From Streptomyces sp. M41(2017) (GTDB taxonomy: Bacteria; Actinomycetota; Actinomycetes; Streptomycetales; Streptomycetaceae), in NCBI RefSeq assembly GCF_002078175.1, contig NZ_MWFK01000001.1, positions 372,001 through 436,000 of the forward strand: a stretch of 64,000 nt of DNA, given 5' to 3'. The notes beneath the pieces were generated by a model. The model ran no database searches and was not told the origin of the DNA. It saw nothing but the letters and a program-made list of their open reading frames with translations. Position 1 is the stretch's first letter; each line of letters starts with the position of its first letter. Of the stretch, positions 35,826 through 44,758 are shown piece by piece. The position numbers and the translations under genes were made by a program.

Positions 35826-37300
35826 GTGGCCCTGCTTTCGCGGTTGGCTGCAACGGGTTCGGTGGCGGGAGTCTGTGCCGCGGCGTCGGCGGGTCCGGCG
35901 TCCGCTGCGGCCGGCTGTTCGGTGTCCGGGGCGACGGGCGGGACAAGGGCCGCGGCCGGCGTCACCGCGGGGGTCGCCCGGCGAGCCGGCGGCCGGGGTG
36001 CGGAGAGGGCGATGGCCGCGCGGTAGTGGGCCACCGTGCCCTCGGCCGCCCGTGCCCAGGTGAAGCGCTCCAGGACCCGCGCGCGGCCGGCGGCGCCGAG
36101 CCGCGTGCGCAGCGGCGCGTCGCCGAGGAGCCGGGTCAGGGCGGTGGCCAGGGCGCCCGAGTCGCCGGGCGGGACCGCGAGGCACGTCTCGCCGTCGGCG
36201 CCCGCCACCTCCGGGATGGCGCCGCCGGTGGTGGCCACCAGGGGCGTGCCGGTGGCCATCGCCTCGGCGGCGGGCAGCGAGAAGCCCTCGTACAGGGAGG
36301 GCACGCAGGCGACTTCGGCCGAGCGGACGAGGTCGACGAGTTCGGCGTCGGAGATGCCCTTGACGAACTCGACGGCGCCGTCGAGGCCGTAGCGCTCGAT
36401 GGCCTGGGCGACCGGTCCGTCCTCGGCCCGGCGGCCGACGACGACGAGGTGGGCGCCGGGGTGTTCGGCGCGTACCTTCGCGAGCGCCTCGACGAGGAAG
36501 ACCAGGCCCTTGAGCGGCACATCGGCGCTGGAGGTGGTGACGATGCGTCCGGGCACCTGGGGCACGGACGGATCCGGCGAGAAAAGGTCGGTGTCCGCGC
36601 CGATGTGGACGACGTGGATACGGTCCCGCTCGACGCGCAGATGCTCCACGATCTCCTGGCGGGAGGTTCCTGAGACGGTGAGCACCGACGGGAGGCGGCG
36701 CGCGACGCGCTTCTGCATCCGGGTGAAGGCGTACCAGCGGCGGACGGACGCGCGGCGCTTCCAGCCCTCGGCGGCGTCCAGTTCCAGCTGCCGGTCGACG
36801 GTGATGGGGTGGTGGATCGTCGTCACCAGCGGGGCACCGACATCGCCCAACAGGCCGTAGCCGAGCGTCTGGTTGTCGTGGACGACGTCGAACTCGCCCT
36901 GCCGGGAGCGCAGATGACGGCGGGCGCGCAGCGAGAAGGTCAGCGGCTCGGGGAAGCCGCCGGTCCACATGGTGCCGACCTCCAGGGCGTCGACCCAGTC
37001 CCGGTACTCGTCGCGCGCCGGGGTGCGGAAGGGGTCGGGCTGGCGGTACAGGTCGAGGCTGGGGAGCTCGGTGAGGCTCAGGCCGGGCAGGCCCTCGTCG
37101 AGGACGGGGTAGGGCTGCGAGCCGATGACCTCGACCCGGTGCCCGAGGCGGGCGAGTTCGCGCGAGAGGTGCCGTACGTACACACCCTGGCCGCCGCAGA
37201 ACGGGTTTCCCTTGTACGTGAGGAGCGCGATCCTCAGGGGTGGTTCCCCGTCGGCTGCCGCACCCTCCCCGGGGCCCGCCTCCATGGCCTCAGCGGTCAC
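35819..37300 (-). CDS. GT4-family glycosyltransferase
   Basis: 493 aa from GTG with AAGGGGG upstream. The GT-B fold starts RIALLTYKGNPFCGGQGVYVRHLSREL (donor-side Gly loop). The second half carries RIVTTSSADVPLKGLVFLVEAL, VEFVKGISDAELVDLVRSA and the nucleotide-sugar motif CVPSLYEGFSLPAAEAMATGTPLVAT (EX7E). The last ~70 residues are an Ala/Pro-rich disordered tail. First gene of its operon; its start is 55 nt from a KstR-like box shared with the divergent kstR. Confidence 0.92.
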   Translation of the reverse strand: MTAEAMEAGPGEGAAADGEPPLRIALLTYKGNPFCGGQGVYVRHLSRELARLGHRVEVIGSQPYPVLDEGLPGLSLTELPSLDLYRQPDPFRTPARDEYRDWVDALEVGTMWTGGFPEPLTFSLRARRHLRSRQGEFDVVHDNQTLGYGLLGDVGAPLVTTIHHPITVDRQLELDAAEGWKRRASVRRWYAFTRMQKRVARRLPSVLTVSGTSRQEIVEHLRVERDRIHVVHIGADTDLFSPDPSVPQVPGRIVTTSSADVPLKGLVFLVEALAKVRAEHPGAHLVVVGRRAEDGPVAQAIERYGLDGAVEFVKGISDAELVDLVRSAEVACVPSLYEGFSLPAAEAMATGTPLVATTGGAIPEVAGADGETCLAVPPGDSGALATALTRLLGDAPLRTRLGAAGRARVLERFTWARAAEGTVAHYRAAIALSAPRPPARRATPAVTPAAALVPPVAPDTEQPAAADAGPADAAAQTPATEPVAANRESRATC

Positions 37301-37354
37301 TTCCGGCCCCCTTCTCCCTGCACTTTCCCGCGAGATTACGCCGGGACGCTAATC

Positions 37355-37368
37355 TAGAACAAGTTTCA
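37355..37368. promoter_or_regulatory. KstR-like operator between the GT4 operon and kstR
   Basis: TAGAACAAGTTTCA is close to the mycobacterial KstR site core TAGAACAAGTTC. It suggests autoregulation of kstR and possible control of the glycosyltransferase operon. No CTGAC palindrome is present in this spacer. Confidence 0.78.
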
Positions 37369-37538
37369 GACTTGATCGTTCAAGGAGCATTGAATCTACC
37401 GGCAGGTAGCGCCAGTGTGAGCGGTGGATCAGGTGATTCACGCCACGACCGCGCGGCGTGGTCGGCTGGTCCGCGGCGCGGCGGACGGCCCTGCCGCGCG
37501 GACTCCTCGCTCGCTCGCCGACGTCACGGAACGGAACC

Positions 37539-38252
37539 ATGTCTGCGGAAGCCAAGGCGGACTCGAAGAACGCGCGACCGGCGCCGGGGGCGGGCAGGCC
37601 TGCCGCGTCCTCCGGCGCGGGGCACGCGTCGGCGCACTCCACCCCGCACATCACCTCCCGCCCCGCGTCCCCGCCGCTCACCGAGCGGCAGGAGGCGCGT
37701 CGCCGCCGCATCCTGCACGCGAGCGCGCAACTGGCCAGCAGGGGCGGCTTCGACGCCGTGCAGATGCGCGAGGTCGCGGAGTCCTCGCAGGTCGCGCTCG
37801 GCACGCTGTACCGGTACTTCCCCTCGAAGGTGCATCTGCTGGTCGCCACGATGCAGGACCAGCTGGAGCACATGCACGGAACGCTGCGCAAGCGGCCGCC
37901 GGCCGGGGAGAGCGCCGCGGAGCGGGTGGCGGAGACCCTGATGCGGGCGTTCCGCGCCCTCCAGCGCGAGCCGCACCTCGCGGACGCGATGGTCCGCGCG
38001 CTCACCTTCGCCGACCGCAGCGTCAGCCCCGAGGTCGACCAGGTGTCCCGGCAGACGACGGTGATCATCCTGGACGCGATGGGCCTCGACGACCCGACCC
38101 CGGCGCAGCTCTCCGCGGTCCGCGTCATCGAGCACACCTGGCACTCGGCCCTGATCACCTGGCTCTCGGGCCGCGCCTCGATCGCCCAGGTGAAGATAGA
38201 CATCGAGACGGTCTGCCGCCTGATCGACCTGACGGCCCCGGGGGAACCGTAG
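37539..38252 (+). CDS. kstR: TetR-family regulator KstR (steroid/fatty-acid catabolism repressor)
   Basis: 237 aa. A ~48-residue Ala/Ser/Pro-rich leader precedes the TetR HTH at ~56-101 (RRRRILHASAQLASRGGFDAVQMREVAESSQVALGTLYRYFPSKVHLLV). This is nearly the KstR form of M. tuberculosis Rv3574 (AVQMRAVAD..DVAVGTLYRYFPSKVHLLV, recalled). The ligand domain keeps the family pattern (MRAFRALQREPHLADAMVRALTFADRSVSPEVDQV; VIEHTWHSALITWLSGRAS). In mycobacteria KstR releases DNA on binding 3-oxo-cholestenoyl-CoA-type ligands. KstR-like boxes in at least five spacers here support function. The RBS is weak; an earlier start is possible but unlikely. Confidence 0.92.
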   Translation: MSAEAKADSKNARPAPGAGRPAASSGAGHASAHSTPHITSRPASPPLTERQEARRRRILHASAQLASRGGFDAVQMREVAESSQVALGTLYRYFPSKVHLLVATMQDQLEHMHGTLRKRPPAGESAAERVAETLMRAFRALQREPHLADAMVRALTFADRSVSPEVDQVSRQTTVIILDAMGLDDPTPAQLSAVRVIEHTWHSALITWLSGRASIAQVKIDIETVCRLIDLTAPGEP

Positions 38253-38284
38253 GAACGGGCCGTCCGCACACGGGACCGTGCGGC

Positions 38285-39178
38285 TCACGGGCCGCCCGGC
38301 GAGCCCGGACGGGCCAGGCCCGGCCGCGCCAGCCCGCTCCAACTGCGACCGATCGCCTTCTCTCCGGCCCAGCGGTCCAGGAGGCGGCGCGCCTCCTGCT
38401 CGGGAGCCGCCAGGGACACCGCCTGGGCTCCGGCCCGCACCTCGCGGTCCACTTGATGGGTGCCCTCGCTGCAACACGCGCAGAGCATCCGCACCGCGCT
38501 CGCGGGTTCGGCGCCGAGACCGTGCTCGGCGAACAGGGCCAGCAGGGCCTCCAGGTCCGCCGCGTCGCCCGCGCCGACCGTCACCTCCCACGTCGGCAGC
38601 TCGGACGGCTCGAAGAGCTCGAGCTCGTCGAAGACGGGACAGGTCGTGCCGCGGAAGACGCGCTCGCCCGTGGGCTCGCCGTCGTGCACGACGATCTCGC
38701 CGTACCGCCGGCCGCCCGTCACGGGCACGTTCACCACGCGCCCCCGGGTCGGGCACAACCGCTCGATCCACACGACCTCCCGTTGTCCGTCCGTGTCCAG
38801 CCGTACACAGGCGACCCCGAAACGGCCGTCGATCTCGCCCTCGCCCTCGGGGAGTTCGATGCCGAAGCCGGCCCAGGCCGCGCGGGCCGTGGTCCAGTCG
38901 CGCCGGATCGTGGCGGCGATGCCGAGGTTCCAGTAGGCGGGATCGCCCTCCCCGCGCGGGGCGCGGGCAGCCGCCTCCCGGCCGAGGTCGAGGGCCTTGT
39001 CCCAGTTCCGGAGGAACTTGTGGGCGAGCGCGGCGTCGTACCACCACACCGCGCTCGGCCGCTCGTCGGGGAAGTGCTCCAGGACCCGCTCGTAGAGGTC
39101 GGCGGACCGCAGCCACTCCTCGGCCTCCCACGCCGCCCTCGCCTGCTTCAGCAGCTCCTTGGCCTCGGTCTTGCGCAC
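38285..39178 (-). CDS. Tetratricopeptide-type hypothetical protein
   Basis: 297 aa from GTG. The N-terminal ~95 residues are TPR-like helices (AKELLKQARAAWEAEEWLRSADLYERVLEHFPDE; WNLGIAATIRRDWTTARAAWAGFG). The rest is a beta-rich domain (DGRFGVACVRLDTDGQREVVWIERLCPTRGRVVNVP) and a cysteine cluster MLCACCSEGTH that could bind metal. The C-terminus ends in a short GLARPGLARPG repeat. Function unknown. It converges on kstR with a 32-bp gap. Confidence 0.75.
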   Translation of the reverse strand: MRKTEAKELLKQARAAWEAEEWLRSADLYERVLEHFPDERPSAVWWYDAALAHKFLRNWDKALDLGREAAARAPRGEGDPAYWNLGIAATIRRDWTTARAAWAGFGIELPEGEGEIDGRFGVACVRLDTDGQREVVWIERLCPTRGRVVNVPVTGGRRYGEIVVHDGEPTGERVFRGTTCPVFDELELFEPSELPTWEVTVGAGDAADLEALLALFAEHGLGAEPASAVRMLCACCSEGTHQVDREVRAGAQAVSLAAPEQEARRLLDRWAGEKAIGRSWSGLARPGLARPGSPGGP

Positions 39179-39258
39179 GCTTGCCCACCCCGGTCGATCG
39201 GTCGAAACCGGTGGAGCGTAACCGAGGGCCGTGCAGCCCCCACCCGGCGCCCCGCCCC

Positions 39259-39492
39259 CTATTCCTCGGGCGGGAACACCGGCTCCCCGCTGCCCAGGAG
39301 GGTGATCATGACGGCTTCCACCGGGCAGCCCTCGGCGGCTTCCAGGATCTGTTCGGTGGCGTCCGTCTCCGGAGTGGTGGGGTGGGACTGGCGTGCGGTG
39401 TCGAGATGGAAGGCGTCCGGGGCGTGGTGGACGCACTGGGCGGAGCCGATGCAGACGGAGCGGTCGACCTCGACCTGCCAGCGGTCGCCCAT
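39259..39492 (-). CDS. [3Fe-4S]-type ferredoxin
   Basis: 77 aa. Cluster ligands C14 and C20 (VCIGSAQC, CX5C) and C56 (EGCP) fit a 3Fe-4S ferredoxin. Its ATG is 2 nt after the aldehyde dehydrogenase stop, with GGGAGG inside the end of that gene, so the two are translationally coupled. Such ferredoxins donate electrons to bacterial P450s, and the only P450 in the window is the CYP125-like enzyme at 55.5 kb; that pairing is inferred. Confidence 0.9.
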   Translation of the reverse strand: MGDRWQVEVDRSVCIGSAQCVHHAPDAFHLDTARQSHPTTPETDATEQILEAAEGCPVEAVMITLLGSGEPVFPPEE

Positions 39493-39494
39493 CC

Positions 39495-40952
39495 TCACGC
39501 CTCCCAGCCGGCCGGCAGGTGGATCATCTTGTGCTCCAGGAACTCGCCGAACCCCTCGGGTCCGAACTCCCGCCCCAGGCCCGAGTTCTTGTAGCCGCCG
39601 AACGGGCCGAGCATGTCGAGGCTGAAGGTGTTGACGGAGTAGGTGCCGGTGCGGACCAGGCGGGCGATCTCGATGCCGTGGGCGACGTCCGCGGTCCAGA
39701 CGCTGCCGCTGAGCCCGTAGTCGGAGTCGTTCGCGATCTTCACGGCCTCGGCCTCGTCGCCGTACGGGAGCAGGCAGATGACGGGGCCGAAGATCTCCTC
39801 GCGGGCGATGCGCATCGAGTTGTCGACGTCGCCGAAGAGGGTCGGCTCGACGTACCAGCCGCGGTCGAGGCCCGCCGGGCGCCCGCCGCCCGCCAGGATC
39901 TTGGCGCCCTCCTCCTGGCCGATGCGGATGTAGTCGAGATTGCGGCGTCGCTGGCGTTCGGCGACGAGCGGGCCGACCTGGGTGGCCGGGTCCAGCGGGT
40001 CGCCCACGACCAGGGCGTTCGCCGCGTCGGCGAAGGCGTCCGCGAACTCGTCGTAGCGGGAGCGCGGGACGAGGATGCGGGTCTGGGCCACGCAGGCCTG
40101 GCCGTTGTTCATCCAGGCCGCCGACACGATCCCCGGCACCGCCGTGCCGAGATCCGCGTCCGGCAGCACCACGGCCGCCGATTTGCCGCCCAGCTCCAGT
40201 GTCACGCGGGTGAGATGACGGGAGGCGACCTCCATCACGCGCCGCCCGGCCGCGACCGATCCGGTGAAGGAGACCTTGTCGACGCCGGGGTGTCCGACCA
40301 GATACTCGCTGACCTCGCGGTCCGCCGGAAGGATCGACAGCACCCCGTCGGGCAGTCCGGCCTCCCGCGCGATCTCCCCGAGCAGATAGGCGTCCAGGGG
40401 CGATTCGGGCGACGGCTTGAGGACGACGGCGCAGCCGGTCAGCAGCGCGGGAGCGAGCTTGGCCGCCGCCACGAACTGCGGGACGTTCCACGGCACGACC
40501 GCCGCCACCACCCCCACCGGCTCGCGCCGCACGAGCAGCTTGCCGAGGACGCCGTCGCGCGCCTCCTCGTAGGTATAGCCGCGCGCGACCGTGATCGCCG
40601 CGTCCCAGACCATCATCGCGCCGAGTGCCTGCGCGAGGACGCTCCACGAGTAGGGGGAGCCGTTCTCGGAGGAGATGACACGGGCGATCTCCTCGTGCCG
40701 TACAGCGATCGCGTCCTTGATGCGGGTGACGACCGCGATCCGCTCGTCGAGGCTCATGCGTGGCCAGGGCCCCTCGTCGAACGCCTGGCGCGCCGCGGCG
40801 ACGGCCCGGTCGACGTCCGCCGTCGACGCGTGCGGCACCCGCCCGATGACCTCCTCGGTGTGCGGCGAGATCACCTCGATGACGTCCTCGCCCAGGGGGT
40901 CGGTCAACGCCCCGCCGATGAACAGCTGTCCGTGTTCCACGAGCTCGGTCAT
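39495..40952 (-). CDS. NAD(P)-dependent aldehyde dehydrogenase
   Basis: 485 aa, GGGAGG before the ATG. Catalytic E253 (LELGGKSA) and C287 (NNGQACVAQ), cofactor motif FTGSVAAGRRV, PWNVPQ and the closing EEIFGPV are all intact. In this regulon it would oxidise the side-chain aldehyde formed by P450 plus alcohol dehydrogenase to the carboxylate before CoA activation (inference). The promoter region carries a CTGAC palindrome 38 nt upstream and a degenerate KstR-like box next to it. Confidence 0.92.
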   Translation of the reverse strand: MTELVEHGQLFIGGALTDPLGEDVIEVISPHTEEVIGRVPHASTADVDRAVAAARQAFDEGPWPRMSLDERIAVVTRIKDAIAVRHEEIARVISSENGSPYSWSVLAQALGAMMVWDAAITVARGYTYEEARDGVLGKLLVRREPVGVVAAVVPWNVPQFVAAAKLAPALLTGCAVVLKPSPESPLDAYLLGEIAREAGLPDGVLSILPADREVSEYLVGHPGVDKVSFTGSVAAGRRVMEVASRHLTRVTLELGGKSAAVVLPDADLGTAVPGIVSAAWMNNGQACVAQTRILVPRSRYDEFADAFADAANALVVGDPLDPATQVGPLVAERQRRRNLDYIRIGQEEGAKILAGGGRPAGLDRGWYVEPTLFGDVDNSMRIAREEIFGPVICLLPYGDEAEAVKIANDSDYGLSGSVWTADVAHGIEIARLVRTGTYSVNTFSLDMLGPFGGYKNSGLGREFGPEGFGEFLEHKMIHLPAGWEA

Positions 40953-40990
40953 GGCCGACTGCCTCCCAGGGACGCTCACTGCCAGCACTT

Positions 40991-41005
40991 CTGACGCTTC
41001 ATCAG
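40991..41005. promoter_or_regulatory. CTGAC-N5-(A)TCAG palindrome upstream of aldehyde dehydrogenase
   Basis: CTGACGCTTCATCAG, one arm position off the consensus (TTCTGAC...TCAGA). Directly adjacent to a degenerate KstR-like box at 41010. Confidence 0.62.
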
Positions 41006-41009
41006 ATAC

Positions 41010-41023
41010 GAGAACTGATACCA
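41010..41023. promoter_or_regulatory. Degenerate KstR-like box upstream of aldehyde dehydrogenase
   Basis: GAGAACTGATACCA. The surrounding AGAAC-N3-TACCAGTTC is shared almost exactly with the box upstream of the fadA5-like gene at 55193. The AAC half is intact but the GTT half is weak. Confidence 0.5.
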
Positions 41024-41099
41024 GTTCCGGTCACATGAGTCCACGGCGCGGACCCGACCGGTGAACACCGCCGACCGGACAGTCGACTTGGGCTCCCAT

Positions 41100-41113
41100 T
41101 GGAACCCGTTCTA
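41100..41113. promoter_or_regulatory. KstR-like operator upstream of the metallo-hydrolase
   Basis: TGGAACCCGTTCTA (reverse complement TAGAACGGGTTCCA) lies 37 nt before the ATG of the MBL-fold gene. It is a good match to the KstR consensus with both flanks. Confidence 0.75.
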
Positions 41114-41150
41114 GTTATAGTGTCCGCAACTCGGCGAGGGGTGGGAGCGC

Positions 41151-42230
41151 ATGGCGCAGGTGAGCGATCACGGCGGGGGCGTACGGTCGATCCGCGTCCC
41201 CATCCCCGACAACCCCCTCGGTCACACCCTGGTCTATCTGCTCGACTCCGACGCGGGGCCGGTGCTCGTCGACACGGGCTGGGACGACCCCGCCTCGTGG
41301 GACACCCTCGCCGAGGGGCTCACGGACTGCGGCACCTCCGTCGAGGAGATCCACGGCGTCGTCATCACACACCACCACCCCGACCACCACGGCCTGTCCG
41401 GCCGCGTCCGCGAGGCGTCCGGCGCCTGGATCGCGATGCACGCGGCCGACACCGCCATCGTGCGGCGCACCCGGGAGAACCGCCCCGAGCGCTGGTTCGC
41501 CTACATGGTGGCCAAACTGGAGGCGTCCGGCGCCCCGGAGGACCACATCGCCCCGCTGCGCGGCGCGGGCACCTCCCCGCGCCGCCCCAGCACCCTGCCG
41601 GGCTTCTCCCCCGCACTGCCGGACCGCGACATCGTCCCCGGCGAGTTCCTCCCGCTGCCCGGCCGCCGGCTGCGCGCGGTCTGGACCCCCGGCCACACCC
41701 CGGGCCACGTCTGCCTCCACCTGGAGGAGGAGCACCCCGCCCGGCTGGCGGGCAACGGACGCCTGTTCTCCGGCGACCACCTGCTCCCGAGGATCACCCC
41801 GCACATCGGCCTGTACGAGGACCCGGACACCCACGGCCGCCCTCCGTACGCGGACGGGGACGAGGGCCTGGCCGAGATCGCCGACCCGCTCGGCGACTAC
41901 CTCGACTCCCTGGAGCGCGTCGGCCGGATCGCCCCCGCCGAGGTCCTCCCGGCCCATCAGCACGTGTTCACCGACGCGCCCGCCCGCGTCACCGAACTGC
42001 TCGCCCACCACGAGGACCGCCTCACCGGCCTGCTCACCCTCCTCGCCACCCCGCTCACCCCCTGGCAGATCGCCGAGCGCATGGAGTGGAACCGCCCCTG
42101 GGCCGACATCCCGTACGGGTCACGGAACATCGCCGTGTCGGAGGCCGAGGCGCACGTACGGCGCCTGGTGAAACTGGGCCGGGCCGAGGCGGTGGCGGGC
42201 ACCGACCCGGTGACGTACGTGGCGGTCTGA
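41151..42230 (+). CDS. MBL-fold metallo-hydrolase
   Basis: 359 aa, GGGAG before the ATG. The metal-binding motif is VVITHHHPDHHGLSG; further ligands are WTPGHTPGHVCLH and FSGDHLL, with a late His in LPAHQHVF. The C-terminal ~80 residues form a winged-helix-like accessory domain as in LACTB2/glyoxalase-II-related hydrolases. It probably hydrolyses a thioester or similar bond. The KstR-like box at its promoter suggests a role next to acyl-CoA metabolism, which is inference. Confidence 0.88.
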   Translation: MAQVSDHGGGVRSIRVPIPDNPLGHTLVYLLDSDAGPVLVDTGWDDPASWDTLAEGLTDCGTSVEEIHGVVITHHHPDHHGLSGRVREASGAWIAMHAADTAIVRRTRENRPERWFAYMVAKLEASGAPEDHIAPLRGAGTSPRRPSTLPGFSPALPDRDIVPGEFLPLPGRRLRAVWTPGHTPGHVCLHLEEEHPARLAGNGRLFSGDHLLPRITPHIGLYEDPDTHGRPPYADGDEGLAEIADPLGDYLDSLERVGRIAPAEVLPAHQHVFTDAPARVTELLAHHEDRLTGLLTLLATPLTPWQIAERMEWNRPWADIPYGSRNIAVSEAEAHVRRLVKLGRAEAVAGTDPVTYVAV

Positions 42231-42388
42231 CGCTCCGGCGTCCGGCCCCCGTACGGCCCCGTCCACGTGCCGGCCATCTGTCGTCCGGCCTCGACTCCCC
42301 ACACCCCGGCCGTACGCGGCCCCTGTCGACGTCCCGGGCCACGCAGGTCGGCCGTCCTCGGCCGAGCGGTCCTCGGTGGGCGCGGTCC

Positions 42389-44479
42389 TCAGCCCCTCTG
42401 TGCCGCGAAGTCCAGGCCCTCCTCGTACGGCATGGCCCGCCCTCGCGCGTACGCCTGCTCGTAGGCCCGGTCGCCGATCTCGCCGCGGACACGGAGTTCG
42501 TGCGAGCGGCGGGTGGCGATCAGGTCCGGCGAGTCCATCTGGGCGCGTCCGGTCAGTTCCCACACGCGTTCGCCGATGCCGAGGAGGCGGGCCGCGCGCG
42601 TTCCGTCGCCCGCCGCGACGGTCCCGGCGGCGAGCACGTCCAGGGCCATGGCGGCGCCCACCGTGTTGTGCAGCAGGGCGTGCCCGGCCAGCGCGGTGCG
42701 GGCGTTGGCGACGGCGGCGACGACATCGCCGCGGACGAGGTCGGCCTGGGCCACGATGCCGTCGGCGAAGGCTCCCGCCCACGACTCCCCGCAGGCCCGG
42801 CTCGCCGCCCGTACCTCCTCGGCGACCGTCCGTGCCCGCTCGTCGTCGCCACGCAGCAGATGTGCGAAGGCGAGCGCGACGCGCACCTGGAGCTGCGCGG
42901 CGCCGAGCGCGTCCCGGCGCACCGGCAGCCGGGGCGCCGCGTCCAGGACCTCGATCGCCTCGGACAACCGCCCGCTCAGCGCGAGTTGGCCTCCCCTGAG
43001 GTACACGGCGGCCACCACCGCCACCGGGTCGCCCTGCGCCTTCGCCGCGTCGGCGCAGCGCACCGCCCAGTTGGCGGCGGCCTCCAGGTCGCCCTGGAGC
43101 AGCGCGACCGCTCCCCGCGTCCACGCGGCTCGGGTCCGGTCGGGTCCAGGAGGCGCGTCGGTGCCCAGCACGAGGTCGAGGCAGTGCCGGGCCTCGCGGA
43201 GCGCGCCGCAGTGCCGCCACAGGAAGGCGACGTCGGCCACCGTCTGCAGGGCGAGGGGCCCGTCGGGCTCGGTCAGCGCGCAGTCCACGGCCGCGCGGAG
43301 GTTGGCGTGTTCGGTGAGGGTCCGCTCGCACCAGGCAGCCTGGCGACCGGTGTTCCACTCGGCGCAGCCCGCGCGGGCCAGCCGCCGGTAGTGGTCACGG
43401 TGCCGCAGTCGTACGGTGTGCTCCTCGCCCAGCGCGCGCAGCCAGTCGGCGCCGAACTCCCGCACGGTGTCGAGGAGTCGGTAGCGGGAGGGGTCGTCGC
43501 GCCGGCGGCGCACGACGGACTGCTCGACGAGCCGGGCGAGCAGTCCGGGGATCCGTCCCGCGGGCAGCGGGCCGCCCGCGCAGACGTCCTGCGCGGCCCG
43601 CTCGCAGAAGCCGCCGGCGAACACCGACAGCCGGGCCCAGAGCAGCCGTTCCAGCGGTGCGCACAGTTCGTGGCTCCAGCCGATGGCCGTGCGCAGCGTC
43701 TGGTGGCGGGGCGGTCCGTCGCCGTCCCGGGCGGCGAGCAGGTCGAGCCGGGACGGCAGCCGCTCGCCGAGCAGCGCGGACAACTGGTCCAGGGTGAGGT
43801 CCGCGAGCCGGGCGGCGGCGAGTTCGAGGGCGAGCGGGATGCCGTCGAGGCGCCGGCAGACGGCCTCCGCGACGGGGCGGTCGGCTGGGTCCAGGGTGAA
43901 GCCGGCCTCGGCCGCGCGGTCGGCGAAGAGGGTCACCGCGTCGTCGGCGACCGGCAAGGGGTCGAGCGGCAGCACTCGTTCGCCGGGCAGGCCGAGCGGC
44001 TCCCGGCTGGTGACGAGGACGCGCAGGCCCGGCAGCGCGGGCAGCGTCGCCTCGACGAAGGCGACGCAGTCCGCGAGGACGTGCTCGCAGGAGTCCAGGA
44101 CGAGCAACAGCCTTTTGCCCGCGGCCCATTCGGCGACGACCTCGGTGACCGGCCGGGTGGACCGGTCGGAGAGACCCAGCGCCTCCACGACCGCGAGGCC
44201 GACCAGACCCGCGGTGTGCAGCGGCGACAGCTCCACCAGCCAGACACCGTCCGGATAGTGGGGCTCGGCCCGGGCCGCCGCCCGCAGCGCGAGCCCGGTC
44301 TTGCCGACCCCGCCGGCACCGACCACGCCGACCAGCCGGGCGATCCCGGTCCCCGGGTCCAACTCCTGCCCCAGCCGGTCGAGTTCCTCGCCCCGGCCGA
44401 TGAAGCTCCGCGTCTGCGGGGTCAGGTTGCCGGGCCGCCCGCCGGTCGTCTTCTCGCACACGCGCACCAGTGTGACCAC
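42389..44479 (-). CDS. NB-ARC/TPR regulatory ATPase without a DNA-binding domain
   Basis: About 696 aa from GTG 44479 (GTG 44467 is also possible; no clear RBS). It starts with LTPQTRSFIGRGEELDRLGQEL, then P-loop VVGAGGVGKTGLALRAA, Walker B LLLVLDSCEHVL, sensor VLVTSREPLGLPGE and GIPLALELAAARL. A winged helix and ~300 residues of TPR-like helices follow. This is the ATPase/TPR core of AfsR/LuxR-type STAND regulators, lacking the N-terminal SARP or a C-terminal LuxR HTH. It may regulate through protein contacts. Confidence 0.88.
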   Translation of the reverse strand: MVTLVRVCEKTTGGRPGNLTPQTRSFIGRGEELDRLGQELDPGTGIARLVGVVGAGGVGKTGLALRAAARAEPHYPDGVWLVELSPLHTAGLVGLAVVEALGLSDRSTRPVTEVVAEWAAGKRLLLVLDSCEHVLADCVAFVEATLPALPGLRVLVTSREPLGLPGERVLPLDPLPVADDAVTLFADRAAEAGFTLDPADRPVAEAVCRRLDGIPLALELAAARLADLTLDQLSALLGERLPSRLDLLAARDGDGPPRHQTLRTAIGWSHELCAPLERLLWARLSVFAGGFCERAAQDVCAGGPLPAGRIPGLLARLVEQSVVRRRRDDPSRYRLLDTVREFGADWLRALGEEHTVRLRHRDHYRRLARAGCAEWNTGRQAAWCERTLTEHANLRAAVDCALTEPDGPLALQTVADVAFLWRHCGALREARHCLDLVLGTDAPPGPDRTRAAWTRGAVALLQGDLEAAANWAVRCADAAKAQGDPVAVVAAVYLRGGQLALSGRLSEAIEVLDAAPRLPVRRDALGAAQLQVRVALAFAHLLRGDDERARTVAEEVRAASRACGESWAGAFADGIVAQADLVRGDVVAAVANARTALAGHALLHNTVGAAMALDVLAAGTVAAGDGTRAARLLGIGERVWELTGRAQMDSPDLIATRRSHELRVRGEIGDRAYEQAYARGRAMPYEEGLDFAAQRG

Positions 44480-44758
44480 AGCACGCCCACCCGGTGTCGC
44501 GCTCGGCGTACTCGGACAGAAAGGCCGCACGCCGACGCCACTTCCGGGCACCTTCGGGCGCGATGTGGTCGGCTCCCCGCCGCAGTGACGCCGTCACCGG
44601 AACGGGACCCCGAGGCGCGCCGCGGACCGTCCCCGACCGATCCCGGCTCTCCGTCCTCCTCCCCGGCGCCGCGTGCCGGACCGATGATTCCGCCGCACTG
44701 CGGGAGTCTCAGTACCGACAGAGGACGGAACCGGGGTCCGGTACGGAAGGTGCGACCG

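Noticed and set aside
33979..37300. Terpene/hopanoid cyclase gene cluster
   Set aside because: The alpha/alpha-barrel protein lacks DxDD and DDxxD motifs, and no polyprenyl synthase is nearby.
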